Both the position numbers and the translations under genes were made by a program. Shown piece after piece: positions 33,027 to 41,599 of a DNA stretch of 64,000 nucleotides. Under the pieces are notes generated by a model. It was not told the DNA's origin, searched no databases, and saw only the letters and a program-made list of their open reading frames with translations. The first letter of the stretch is position 1; each line of letters opens with the position of its first letter. The DNA comes from Rhizobiales bacterium Ga0077545 (GTDB lineage Bacteria; Pseudomonadota; Alphaproteobacteria; Rhizobiales; Methylopilaceae): positions 62,001 to 126,000 of the forward strand of contig LNEV01000002.1 of NCBI GenBank assembly GCA_001464335.1, read 5' to 3'.

Positions 33027-35402
33027 ATGAACCGACCGTTTGACCCCGTCTCGATCAATGCCTTTCCGCGCGGCCGGCAGGAGGAGGTGTGGCGCGAGAC
33101 GCTGAACATGCTCGCCATCGCCTGCCGCGCGCCCGCAGACGGCTTCGACTTCGGCGAGATCGCGACCCGCTCGTCTCCCACCGGCGCGCGCGCCTCCCTG
33201 CTGCGGTCGGCCGCCCAGCAATTCGTGCCAATCGAGACAGGGCGCGACCACCGCATCCTGATCGGCTTTGTGCAGTATGGTCGCGGGCATCTGGCGGACG
33301 GGGGCCGCCGGGTCAGCGATTTTGCCGACGGCGATATCTGGATCTGCGACGGGCAGTCGCCGTGGTCGCTGCAAATGCGCAACGATTTCGAGCTTCTGCT
33401 CCTTCAGGTGCCGCGCGAGCGGCTGGCGGGGCGTCTCGGGCGGACCTCGCTCATTGCAGGCGCGGTGCTCGGCGAAAGCATCGCGGCGGCGGCGGCCCGC
33501 CCGGCCATGAGGGCTCTGGCGTCGAATTTCGCCATGATCGAAGACGCCGATCTCATTGCCATCGAGATCGCGGTGACGGAGCTCGTCCTGTCGTCGCTGC
33601 TGAGCGAGGCCAGGCCCGAGGAGGACAGCGCGACACAGGTCCAGGCCGCGCACTTCGCCCGCATCTGCGCGCTCATCGAGGCGCGGTTGCGCGATCCCGA
33701 TCTGTCGATCGCCTCGATCGCGAAGCAGGAGGGTCTGTCGCCGCGCTACATACAAAAACTGTTCGAGGGGCACGACCGCACGTTTTCCGACTATATCCGC
33801 CACGCGCGCCTCGAGCGTTGCCGGCTCGATCTGCGCAATCCCCAGCACGCGGACCGCAGCATCGCGGAGATCGCCTTTCGCTGGGGCTTTCCCGATCAGG
33901 CACATTTCAGCCGCGTGTTCAGCGCGGCGTATGGCGCATCGCCGCGCGAATACCGCAAGTCCCTGCCTTCGACGAGCGCCACGCGGTGGACGCGCGGTCG
34001 GCCGCTGCACGCCGCGCCACGCCAGCCGCCGCGCATTCCCGAACACGGCGACGCCGGTCCGGCGGCGGCGAGCAGTCATTCCGGAACGCCTCCGAAGGAG
34101 GCCGTCGACTCGAGCGGCGAGGCGCCGCGTCACCACCTCGCCGTGAGCCGCGACACCGTGCATTGGGGGTATCTGAGCCGCTCCATTGCTCCCGCGCTTC
34201 GCGTGCGCCCGAATGCCGAAGTCACCATCGAAACCCTGACACAGCACGCCTTCGACGATCATGCGCGCATGATCGCGGGAGATCCGGGCGCCGAAAGCGT
34301 CTTCGCGTGGTCGCGCGACTACAAGGCCGTGGATCGCCGCGGCGCGGGACCGATGAACGCCTCGATTTTCGGGCGTGGCGCCGGCGAGGGCTTCGGCGTG
34401 CACATCTGCACGGGACCTGTGTATGTGCACGGGGCCGAGCCCGGCGATGTCCTCGAAGTCCAGATTCTCGACGTGCGGCCGAGGCCGTGCGCGAATCCGG
34501 AGTTCGCCGGATCGAGCTTCGGGAGCAATGTCGCGGCGGCCTGGGGTCTTCACCACGACGATCTCATCGAGGAGCCACGAAACCGCGAAATTTTGACGAT
34601 CTACAAGACCGACGCTGCGGGAGTGTCCGGTGTTGCGGAGGCCGTTTACAGTTTTCAATGGGCGCCGCAGACAGACCCGTTCGGCGTCACCCACGAAACG
34701 ATCGACTATCCGGGCGTTCCCGTCGACCGGCGGAAAATCGTCGAGCGGCATGGCGTGCTCGGCAATGCAAAAATCCCGGTGCGGCCCCATTTCGGTTTCA
34801 TCGCCGTCGCGCCGCGCGAAGCCGACCTCGTGGATTCGGTGCCGCCCGGCTATTTCGGCGGCAACATCGACAATTGGCGCGCGGGGAAGGGAAGTTCGGT
34901 CTACCTGCCGGTGGCTGTGCCCGGGGCTTTGCTGTCGATCGGCGATCCGCATCTCGCCCAGGGCGACGGTGAAATCAGCGGCACCGCTCTCGAATGCTCG
35001 CTGACGGGCGATTTCCGGCTTGTCCTGCACAAACGAAACGAGACCGCAGGCCGCTTTCTGGAAGGATTGGCAAGCCCGCTGATCGAGACACCGGACGAAT
35101 GGATCGTCCACGGCTTCTCATATCCGAATTATCTGCGCGAACTCGGCCGCAACGCGCAATCGGAGGTGTTCAAGAAATCCTCCCTCGACCGCGCGCTGAA
35201 AAGCGCCTTCCGGACCACGAGGCGCTTCCTGATGGAGCGCTACCGCCTGGATGAGGACGAGGCGGTTTCGTTGATGTCCGTCGCCGTTGACTTCGGCATC
35301 ACTCAGGTCGTCGACGGCAATTGGGGTGTGCATGCCGTGATACGAAAGAGCATCTTCCCCGCCTTCATCGGCGACACGCATGAAGCGGAGCGAGCGCGCT
35401 GA
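33027..35402 (+). CDS. AraC-type regulator fused to an acetamidase/formamidase (fusion 2)
   Basis: The 791-residue paralogue of the gene at 10094 is colinear over its whole length. Residues ~1-205 form an AraC-type sensing/dimer domain (ADGDIWICD), ~213-311 a double helix-turn-helix (ASIAKQEGLSPRYIQKLF; IAFRWGFPDQAHFSRVF) and ~312-370 a Pro/Arg/Ser-rich linker. Residues ~371-791 are a complete FmdA/AmdA domain (VHWGYLSR, AGDPGAESVF, HICTGPVYV, DGNWGVHAVIRK). It has no export signal. The start ATG has GGAG six bases upstream; the frame is open further upstream but unsupported. It is divergent from the TRAP-GGT operon, its probable target. The linkers of the two fusions differ while both domains are kept, so the fusion is old and selected. 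Confidence 0.88.
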   Translation: MNRPFDPVSINAFPRGRQEEVWRETLNMLAIACRAPADGFDFGEIATRSSPTGARASLLRSAAQQFVPIETGRDHRILIGFVQYGRGHLADGGRRVSDFADGDIWICDGQSPWSLQMRNDFELLLLQVPRERLAGRLGRTSLIAGAVLGESIAAAAARPAMRALASNFAMIEDADLIAIEIAVTELVLSSLLSEARPEEDSATQVQAAHFARICALIEARLRDPDLSIASIAKQEGLSPRYIQKLFEGHDRTFSDYIRHARLERCRLDLRNPQHADRSIAEIAFRWGFPDQAHFSRVFSAAYGASPREYRKSLPSTSATRWTRGRPLHAAPRQPPRIPEHGDAGPAAASSHSGTPPKEAVDSSGEAPRHHLAVSRDTVHWGYLSRSIAPALRVRPNAEVTIETLTQHAFDDHARMIAGDPGAESVFAWSRDYKAVDRRGAGPMNASIFGRGAGEGFGVHICTGPVYVHGAEPGDVLEVQILDVRPRPCANPEFAGSSFGSNVAAAWGLHHDDLIEEPRNREILTIYKTDAAGVSGVAEAVYSFQWAPQTDPFGVTHETIDYPGVPVDRRKIVERHGVLGNAKIPVRPHFGFIAVAPREADLVDSVPPGYFGGNIDNWRAGKGSSVYLPVAVPGALLSIGDPHLAQGDGEISGTALECSLTGDFRLVLHKRNETAGRFLEGLASPLIETPDEWIVHGFSYPNYLRELGRNAQSEVFKKSSLDRALKSAFRTTRRFLMERYRLDEDEAVSLMSVAVDFGITQVVDGNWGVHAVIRKSIFPAFIGDTHEAERAR

Positions 35403-35446
35403 CATCGGCGTAGGTATTCTGGCGATCGACTTGCTTTCGTCCAGCG

Positions 35447-37150
35447 TCACCTTTTCAGGGCGACGACATTGGCGGACACATCGCCGCCGAGCGCGCGGGA
35501 CACCTTGCTGGCGAGCTCTTCCTCGGCAAACGGCTTGTGCACGATTGCGTCTTCACCGGCCTCCGTCAGCGCGTCGGCGTCCGCGAACCCGGTCGCAAAC
35601 AGGATCGGCAAGTGTCGGTGGCGCGCGCGTATCTCCCGCGCGACCTCGGCGCCATTCATTCCGGGCATCGCAAAATCAAGCAGGACAAGATCGACCTTGG
35701 CGCTGGTGTCGAGCGCCTCCAGCGCCGCCCCACCGCTTCCAGCCTCGATCACGCGATAGCCAAGATCGCGCAGAATGCTGCCGGTCACGTCGCGCACCGC
35801 GCTGTCGTCATCGACGACGAGCACGGTCTCGCCGGAGAACGGCCGGGACATGTTGGTGTAAGCACTTTGTGCCGGCGCCTGAACATCGCTGGCCGCGCGG
35901 GGGAGATAGAGCCTCACCGACGTGCCTTCTCCGAGCTTCGTGTCGATGCGCACACCGCCGCCGGATTGTTTGGCCAGCCCCAGCACTTGGCTGAGGCCGA
36001 GACCGGACCCTTTTCCAACATCCTTGGTCGTGAAAAACGGCTCGAAGGCCTGCGCAAGCACCGTCTCGCTCATGCCGGACCCTGTATCGCTGACCGCGAC
36101 GCAGACATATTCCCCCGCAGCGGGTTCGGAAGGAAGGCGCGGAGTGCCGAGCGTGGCGTTGGATGTTTCAACAGCGAGCGTTCCACCAACGGCCATGGCA
36201 TCGCGCGCGTTGATCGCAAGATTGAGGATGACCAGCTCGATCTGTGTCGGATCGATCATGGCCGGCCACAGGCGGGGCGCGAGGACCGTCTGTATGTTCG
36301 TGCTGCCGCCCAGCGTGCTCTGCAGCAGATCGCGCATGCCCAGCACGGTTTCATTGAGATCGACCGGCTTGGGCTCCAGCTTCTGGCGGCGCGAGAACGC
36401 CAGCATCTGAGCCGTCAGCTTGGCGCCGCGTTCGGCAGCCTGCGCCATCATGGCAAGGCGGCGGGCCTGTGCCGGATCGACGATCTGTTTCTGCATCTGG
36501 CGAACATTGCCGAGCACAACGGTGAGGAGATTGTTGAAGTCGTGCGAGACACCGGACGTCAACTGGCCGATCGCTTCGAGCCTTTGCGACTGCCGGAGGG
36601 CGGATTCGATTTTCTCGCGCTCGACAATCTGGGATGCGAGCTGCCGGTTGGCGGATTCAAGTTCTGCCGTGCGTTCGGCGACCCTACGTTCGAGCATGGC
36701 TTCGCCGCGCTGGATTTCGTCGATGCGTTCCCGCGCCTCGTACTGACGCATGCGCCCGCGAAACGCGGTCTTGACCACGCTGATCAGCGTTGTGGGATGA
36801 AACGGACGCTCGAGGAAGGACACATTTCCGAGGGTTTCGATCACGCGCGCCGCGCCGGGGTTGCGCTCGATGCTCCCGCCGCGTGTCGACAGAATGACGA
36901 ACGGAAAATCCGACCAAGGCGGCTGCGCGCCCACCCATTGCGACAGGTCCGCGAGACCGGCGCCGACAAGTGCTTCCTCGACGACCACAGCGACAGCCGC
37001 GCCCTCATCGATCTTGCGACGGAGATCCGGCAGGTCGCTTGAGGGCTCTGCCCGGACACCGGCTTCTTTCAGAAGGGTGGCGGCAATCTCGGCATCGCGT
37101 CCGGCGGGGGCGAGCACGAGCACACGTTCGGATCTGGCAACGTCTCTCAT
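35447..37150 (-). CDS. Hybrid sensor histidine kinase with N- and C-terminal receivers
   Basis: The 567-residue cytoplasmic protein has an N-terminal receiver-like domain (~8-125) that lacks the usual acidic pair and phospho-Asp. A coiled coil (~130-180) follows, then a HisKA domain (QLTSGVSHDFNNLLTVV, His ~205), a HATPase domain (NARDAM; DTGSGM; GSGLGLSQV) and a full receiver (~440-555, VVDDDSAVRD, LLDFAMPG). Its start overlaps the stop of the KaiC-like gene by four bases, so the two are translationally coupled. KaiC plus histidine kinase pairs outside cyanobacteria are thought to act in stress or signal integration; the kinase is the obvious output partner here. Confidence 0.92.
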   Translation of the reverse strand: MRDVARSERVLVLAPAGRDAEIAATLLKEAGVRAEPSSDLPDLRRKIDEGAAVAVVVEEALVGAGLADLSQWVGAQPPWSDFPFVILSTRGGSIERNPGAARVIETLGNVSFLERPFHPTTLISVVKTAFRGRMRQYEARERIDEIQRGEAMLERRVAERTAELESANRQLASQIVEREKIESALRQSQRLEAIGQLTSGVSHDFNNLLTVVLGNVRQMQKQIVDPAQARRLAMMAQAAERGAKLTAQMLAFSRRQKLEPKPVDLNETVLGMRDLLQSTLGGSTNIQTVLAPRLWPAMIDPTQIELVILNLAINARDAMAVGGTLAVETSNATLGTPRLPSEPAAGEYVCVAVSDTGSGMSETVLAQAFEPFFTTKDVGKGSGLGLSQVLGLAKQSGGGVRIDTKLGEGTSVRLYLPRAASDVQAPAQSAYTNMSRPFSGETVLVVDDDSAVRDVTGSILRDLGYRVIEAGSGGAALEALDTSAKVDLVLLDFAMPGMNGAEVAREIRARHRHLPILFATGFADADALTEAGEDAIVHKPFAEEELASKVSRALGGDVSANVVALKR

Positions 37151-38646
37151 TCGGTGTCGTCACCCATCAGGCGGGTGTGCTGACCGACAAAATTGGGAAC
37201 GCCGCGCAGAACGCCATGAAAGCCTTCCAGGGGGTGACCGATTTCGAGCCCGCGCGAAGTTATATCGAAATCGCGGATCGTCTTTTCATGGGTCCCGGCT
37301 CGCTTCTTGATGACCGATACGGCACGTCGGACCCGGCCCGCCGTTTCGAAATAGCGAAGCAGAATGACGGTGTCGGCGATGTAGGTCACATCGACAGGCG
37401 CCTTCATTTCACCCACAAGGCCGTGCTGGGCGACGGTCAGGAATGTGGTTGCTCCCTGACGGTTCAGGTACTGCAGCAGCTCATGTATGTGCAGTATGAG
37501 GAAGTTCTCCTGAGGCATTGCGGCCTGATAGCCGTTCAAGCTGTCGAGCACGATGGTTTTTATTTTTTCTTCGTCCACGCAGGCGCGGACCATGGACGAG
37601 AATTCGCCTGGCGACAGTTCGGCCGCATCAATCTGGGTGACGGTGAGATTGCCTGCCTCAACCATGGCTTCGAGATCGATGCCGATCATTTTCAGGCGAT
37701 GGTAGAGAAGGCCGAGTTCCTCGTCGAAGATAAACAGGGCTGCCTTCTCGCCACGCGCGACAGCAGCAAGGGCGAACGAGATCGCGAACAGCGACTTTCC
37801 GGTTCCGGCAGGCCCGAGAACGAGAGCGCTCGAGCCACGCGTGACACCACCTCCCAGCAGAGCATCGAATTCAGCGTTTCCGCTCGAGACCGGGCTGCGG
37901 TCGAAGCTTGTCCGGTGCTCGGCGGCAATGAGCCTCGGATAGACCTGGATCCCTCCCGTCTTGATCGTGAAATCGTGGAAACCGCCGCGGAACTGGCGGC
38001 CCCGGTACTTTATGACACGCACACGGCGGCGTTCGGCTCCGTATTCGGGCGCGAGTTCCTCCAGGCGCACGACCCCATGTGCAACGCTGTGGACCGTCTT
38101 GTCCTGGCTGTCGGTGGTCATGTCGTCGAGCAAAAGCACGGTCGCTCCGTGTTTCGCGAAATAATGCTTCAGCGCCAGAACCTGACGGCGATAGCGCAGC
38201 GAGCTTTGCGCCAGAAGCCGTATCTCGGAGAGGCTGTCCAGCACGACGCGGTGCGCTTTGAACTTCTCGACCGCCTGAAAGATCGCGCGCGTCGTCTCGC
38301 CGAGTTCGAGGTCGGATGAGTACAGCAGGCTTTGCTGCTGGTTCTCATCGAGCAGACTTTCGGGCGGAACCAGCTCGAAAATGGCAACCCCGTCGAGGCT
38401 CCAGCCATGCGAGCGCGCGGTTGCGCGCAATTCGTCTTCGGTCTCGGCCAGCGAAATGTAGAGCGTCCGCTCGCCCTGCCTTGCCCCGTCGAGCAGGAAG
38501 TTAAGCGCGGCCGTTGTTTTGCCTGTCCCGGGAGTGCCCTCCAGCAGGTAGACGCGGTCCCGCTCGAACCCGCCCGACATGATGTCGTCAAGGCCCGAAA
38601 TGCCGCTTCCGGCCTGGGCCGATAAATCTGACGTCTTTTTCTGCAC
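37147..38646 (-). CDS. KaiC-like double-domain ATPase
   Basis: The 499-residue protein carries two RecA-like KaiC domains. Domain CI (~14-245) has Walker A GTPGTGKTT (37-45) and CII (~255-490) has GPAGTGKSL (278-286). The CII catalytic glutamate pair is kept (DEE, 309-310), while CI has AE instead of EE. The CII phosphorylation pair of Synechococcus KaiC (Ser431/Thr432) aligns to Thr421/Tyr422. No KaiA or KaiB gene is present, so this is not a clock in the cyanobacterial sense. The start is GTG with AAGG eight bases upstream. It is coupled to the hybrid kinase downstream. Confidence 0.93.
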   Translation of the reverse strand: MQKKTSDLSAQAGSGISGLDDIMSGGFERDRVYLLEGTPGTGKTTAALNFLLDGARQGERTLYISLAETEDELRATARSHGWSLDGVAIFELVPPESLLDENQQQSLLYSSDLELGETTRAIFQAVEKFKAHRVVLDSLSEIRLLAQSSLRYRRQVLALKHYFAKHGATVLLLDDMTTDSQDKTVHSVAHGVVRLEELAPEYGAERRRVRVIKYRGRQFRGGFHDFTIKTGGIQVYPRLIAAEHRTSFDRSPVSSGNAEFDALLGGGVTRGSSALVLGPAGTGKSLFAISFALAAVARGEKAALFIFDEELGLLYHRLKMIGIDLEAMVEAGNLTVTQIDAAELSPGEFSSMVRACVDEEKIKTIVLDSLNGYQAAMPQENFLILHIHELLQYLNRQGATTFLTVAQHGLVGEMKAPVDVTYIADTVILLRYFETAGRVRRAVSVIKKRAGTHEKTIRDFDITSRGLEIGHPLEGFHGVLRGVPNFVGQHTRLMGDDTE

Positions 38647-38689
38647 GATCCCCGCCTTATGAAAACACAGGCATTAAACGCGCAGAACG

Positions 38690-38729
38690 CGATTTGGGTG
38701 CATGGCGCTCGTAGCGGCGAGCCAAATCG
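38690..38729. repeat. Inverted repeat in the kaiC-like/lipid kinase divergent gap
   Basis: CGATTTGG and CCAAATCG, perfect 8-bp arms separated by 24 bases, lie between the divergent kaiC-like and lipid kinase genes. It could be a shared operator or a loop; there is no second copy in the window. Confidence 0.35.
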
Positions 38730-38837
38730 TCGCAAAGGGGTGATGTCTACGTGGGCAGATTCACCAATGGTCTGAGGGGCTTCTCTCGCCCTGCTTTCCT
38801 CGCCATATGTGCGCTGAACGAACAGACGGGATCAAGA

Positions 38838-39761
38838 ATGTCAAAGGCGAGACGGCGCGCTCTTTTGCTGCGCAATCCAAAATCGCGGCGGGGCGGGGAA
38901 TCCATTGATCCCGTGCTCGATCGCCTGGCCGAGAGCGGCATCGACGTGGCCGTCGAGACGTTCGAGGCGCTGCCGGAGATTGCGCGTGACATCGTGCGCC
39001 TGCGCAACACCGCCGACCTCGTGATCGTGTGCGGCGGCGACGGTTCGGTGTCGTCGGCCGCCCTTGCCGCAATGGAGAGCGGCCTGCCGCTCGGCATTAT
39101 CCCCATGGGTACGGCGAACGATCTTGCCCGGACTCTGGACATTCCGATGGACCTTGTCGCCGCGGCCGATGTCATCGGGCGGGACCGGACGCGACAGGTC
39201 GATGTCGGTACCGTCAACGGCCACGCCTTTTTCAATGTTGCCAGTATCGGCCTCAGCAGCGATCTCGCGCAGGGGCTGGATCCCGATCTCAAAAAGCGGT
39301 TCGGGCGGCTCGGTTATGCGCTTGCGGCCATCAAGGTGCTGGCCAGGGCAAACCGCTTTCATGCGGAAATTGTCGAGAAGGGCAGCCGTGTTGCGGTCGA
39401 CACCTACCAGATCGCCATCGGCAACGGCCGCCATTACGGCGGAGGAAACGTCGTCGAGCACAGCGCGGAGATCGACGACGGACATCTCGATATGTACAGC
39501 CTCGAACTGACCAACATCTGGAAGCTTGCATTGATGCTGCGCTCGTTCCGGTCAGGGACGCATGGCGCCTGGCGGGAGGTCCGCACCGCGCGGTGTGTCG
39601 AATTCGACATCGAAACGCGAAAGCCGATGCCCGTGAACACGGACGGGGAAATCGTCACAGCAACTCCCGCGCATTTCAAGATCCATCCCCGCGCCGTTTC
39701 GATTTTCGCGCCGGACCCGGATCCCGGCCGGCATATCATCCCGCCGCTCTATCATCGTTGA
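38838..39761 (+). CDS. Diacylglycerol/lipid kinase family protein
   Basis: The 307-residue protein has a DAGK catalytic domain. The blocks are ALLLRNPKSRRGG near the N-terminus, VCGGDGSVSSAA (the nucleotide-binding GGDGS), GIIPMGTANDLARTL, and a C-terminal beta domain with MPVNTDGEIV. YegS-like enzymes phosphorylate diacylglycerol, phosphatidylglycerol or other lipids. I start at the ATG just before the domain; a GTG 29 codons earlier is in frame and cannot be excluded. It is divergent from the kaiC-like gene. Confidence 0.9.
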   Translation: MSKARRRALLLRNPKSRRGGESIDPVLDRLAESGIDVAVETFEALPEIARDIVRLRNTADLVIVCGGDGSVSSAALAAMESGLPLGIIPMGTANDLARTLDIPMDLVAAADVIGRDRTRQVDVGTVNGHAFFNVASIGLSSDLAQGLDPDLKKRFGRLGYALAAIKVLARANRFHAEIVEKGSRVAVDTYQIAIGNGRHYGGGNVVEHSAEIDDGHLDMYSLELTNIWKLALMLRSFRSGTHGAWREVRTARCVEFDIETRKPMPVNTDGEIVTATPAHFKIHPRAVSIFAPDPDPGRHIIPPLYHR

Positions 39762-39882
39762 CGAGGTCGTGACAAAGCAGGTTGTTTCTGCCTCTGTCGG
39801 GCAACGTCCCACCGCCGTCGCGGTACCCTTATTCTCCGCGTGTACCGACATCGAGAGCCGGGTTTGTGATGCTTCCGAGGTC

Positions 39883-40521
39883 CTACCAGCGCACGATGCG
39901 CGGAGCGATGAAAGCGCCGATGACGGCAAGGCCCGTTATGGCGATGCTGTACCAGGTGGCGACGAACAGAGGTGAATCGTCGGGACAGTGTGCGGCATAG
40001 AACGCGGCCGCCAGTCCGCCAGCCAGCAGCCCGGCCACCGCGCCGGCGAGCATGGGGCGGGTGGGCGCGCCATGGCGCAAGACCAGAAGAAACAGCACCA
40101 GCGGCGCGGCGCCGATCAGCGGAATGAATGTGAGGCAGACGAGGCTGTTCACACCGACCAGGCGGCTCGCCCAGTGCGACGATGGGACGGCAAACAGCTC
40201 GAACGTCACCGCAACGGCCAGCAGCAAAGGTGCCGCCGCGAGCCAGGGCAGATAGCCCCGGGTTTCGGCGCCGGGGCGCGCCAGAATGCGCAGCAGCGCG
40301 AACGCGCTGGCCGCGAGGGACAATGTCACCACGAATTTGAACACGAAGCGCACGGTCTCCAGCGAGGCCAGGACATCGGGGCGCGGGCCCAATGTAACCA
40401 TGAACGCCGCGGCGGCCAGGACAATGGCCAGCGCGCCCGCAAGGCGACAGGCCGTGTCGAGCGGCATCGACCTGCGGCTCGCATCTGCCGTCATTGCCCT
40501 GATGAGTTCGTCGGTCTTCAT
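39883..40521 (-). CDS. nrsF: Membrane anti-sigma factor NrsF (DUF1109)
   Basis: The 212-residue protein has six membrane helices and a short cytoplasmic N-terminus (MKTDELIRAMTAD), the layout of NrsF/DUF1109 proteins that hold SigF-type ECF sigma factors at the membrane. The start ATG follows the sigma stop with a one-base gap (TGAGATG) and has AGGA five bases upstream, so the pair is translationally coupled. Two Cys-poor periplasmic loops and HWASR near the middle match the family. In Caulobacter this pair answers chromate, cadmium and copper stress. Confidence 0.88.
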   Translation of the reverse strand: MKTDELIRAMTADASRRSMPLDTACRLAGALAIVLAAAAFMVTLGPRPDVLASLETVRFVFKFVVTLSLAASAFALLRILARPGAETRGYLPWLAAAPLLLAVAVTFELFAVPSSHWASRLVGVNSLVCLTFIPLIGAAPLVLFLLVLRHGAPTRPMLAGAVAGLLAGGLAAAFYAAHCPDDSPLFVATWYSIAITGLAVIGAFIAPRIVRW

Positions 40522-40522
40522 C

Positions 40523-41059
40523 TCAGTCCTGTCCAAATCGCCGCGCGATCGCAGCCAGTCCGCGGTGCAGCGCGACGCGCACCGCCGTTTCGTTCATGCC
40601 GAACTGTCGCGCCGTCTCCTCGATCGAGCGCCCTTCGACCGAAATCGCGGCGACGACGGATCGCTGTCCCGGCGCGAGCGTGTCGAGCGCGCGGCCGATG
40701 TCGCGATCGCTCACCGTCTCGACCTCCGGCTGCGCGTAGGTCTCGGCAATGTCCTCGACATCGATCTCGATACGCCGGCCTCGGCGGCGAAACGCGTCGA
40801 TCAGCTTGAAGCGCGCAATAGCGTAGACCCAGGGCAGCACGGCTTCATCGGGCCTCCATGTGTGGCGCTTCAGATGAATTGCCAGCAGCGTCTCCTGCAC
40901 GACATCCTCTGGATCGACCCCGCCATGCGAAATCTTTCGGCGGACATAAGCGCGAACAAGAACCGAGACGCCGTCGAGGAACGCCGCATAGCAGCGCTCG
41001 TCGCCGGCGATCGCGATCCGCAGCAGATCGGCAAGTTCGCGCTCGCTCCTGCCGTTCAA
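40523..41059 (-). CDS. sigF: ECF sigma factor of the SigF type
   Basis: The 178-residue protein has sigma2 (~20-90; VDPEDVVQETLLAIH, WVYAIARFKLIDAFRRR) and sigma4 (~120-175; RSIEETARQFGMNETAVRVALHRG) regions. Together with the NrsF gene downstream and the bufferin operon divergent from it, this fits the SigF group. Translation starts at TTG. Its promoter (GTAAC-N17-CGAATGG) ends only 12 bases before that codon, leaving a very short leader. The identical promoter structure at the bufferin operon indicates autoregulation and direct control of that operon. Confidence 0.9.
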   Translation of the reverse strand: MNGRSERELADLLRIAIAGDERCYAAFLDGVSVLVRAYVRRKISHGGVDPEDVVQETLLAIHLKRHTWRPDEAVLPWVYAIARFKLIDAFRRRGRRIEIDVEDIAETYAQPEVETVSDRDIGRALDTLAPGQRSVVAAISVEGRSIEETARQFGMNETAVRVALHRGLAAIARRFGQD

Positions 41060-41071
41060 CCCTGCTGTCTC

Positions 41072-41100
41072 CCATTCGCACGCACGTGCCGTCTTGTTAC
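41072..41100 (-). promoter_or_regulatory. SigF-type promoter of the sigF-nrsF operon
   Basis: Minus strand: GTAAC, 17 bases, CGAATGG. The same -35, spacer length and -10 occur at 41166-41194. The reported Caulobacter SigF motif, as I recall it, is GTAACC-N16-CGAA, which this fits. Confidence 0.75.
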
Positions 41101-41165
41101 GGACGCGCGCAGATATTGTCCAAGCAGAACGCGCATTTGATCACGAATTCGTGTCGACGCGCCAT

Positions 41166-41194
41166 GTAACGCCCGCTCGTCCCCCGCCGAATGG
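41166..41194 (+). promoter_or_regulatory. SigF-type promoter of the bufferin operon
   Basis: GTAAC (41166-41170), 17 bases, CGAATGG (41188-41194), identical in defined bases and spacing to the promoter of the divergent sigF gene. It lies 50 bases before the bufA start. Confidence 0.75.
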
Positions 41195-41244
41195 AAAGCG
41201 CACGGCCATGATGGCCTGCGACGACGATCAACAGGAGACGATCC

Positions 41245-41532
41245 ATGAACAACTCGACCCTTGCCCTGGCTCTTGCGGGTTCGCTTGCCACGGCCTTCGC
41301 CGGCGCCGCATTCGCCGCTCCCCTCGCGCCGGAAAAGATGGTTGGAAACGAAAAGTGCTACGGCGTGGCCCTGAAGGGCCAGAACGATTGCGCCGCCGGT
41401 GCCGGCACCACCTGCGCCGGAACCTCGACGGTCGATTACCAGGGCAATGCCTGGAAAGCGGTTCCGAAGGGCACCTGCGTGTCCATGAAGGGCGGTTCGA
41501 ACATGGGCTCGCTGACCCCGATCAAGAGCTGA
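41245..41532 (+). CDS. bufA: Bufferin precursor (DUF2282 family)
   Basis: The 95-residue precursor has a Sec signal peptide (cleavage after AFA, residue 24) and a mature part with four cysteines (38, 49, 57, 78) in the DUF2282 pattern [20 protein letters not shown]...GTC. DUF2282 peptides made next to MNIO enzymes are now called bufferins; their cysteines are turned into thiooxazole-type groups that chelate copper in the periplasm. The start has GGAG seven bases upstream. It heads the bufA-bufB-bufC-bufD operon under a SigF-type promoter, and a hairpin after it may favour excess precursor over enzymes. Confidence 0.9.
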   Translation: MNNSTLALALAGSLATAFAGAAFAAPLAPEKMVGNEKCYGVALKGQNDCAAGAGTTCAGTSTVDYQGNAWKAVPKGTCVSMKGGSNMGSLTPIKS

Positions 41533-41543
41533 CCGGCGGCGGG

Positions 41544-41560
41544 GGTCCGCGCCGCGGACC
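41544..41560 (+). terminator. Intra-operon hairpin between bufA and bufB
   Basis: GGTCCGC-GCC-GCGGACC: 7-bp arms and a 3-base loop, 12 bases past the bufA stop. It has no U-tract, so it is more likely an attenuator or RNA-stabilising end than a full terminator. Confidence 0.45.
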
Positions 41561-41599
41561 TCCTCCTGCCCCCTGTTCCACCACGCCAGAGAGGTTGCC

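Noticed and set aside
32973-35111. 712-codon minus-strand frame and a 627-codon plus frame over fusion 2
   Set aside because: Both are shadows of the AraC-amidase gene in a GC-rich context.
35537-37042. 501-codon plus frame opposite the hybrid kinase
   Set aside because: The minus strand shows H, N, G1, G2 and receiver motifs; the antisense frame shows none.
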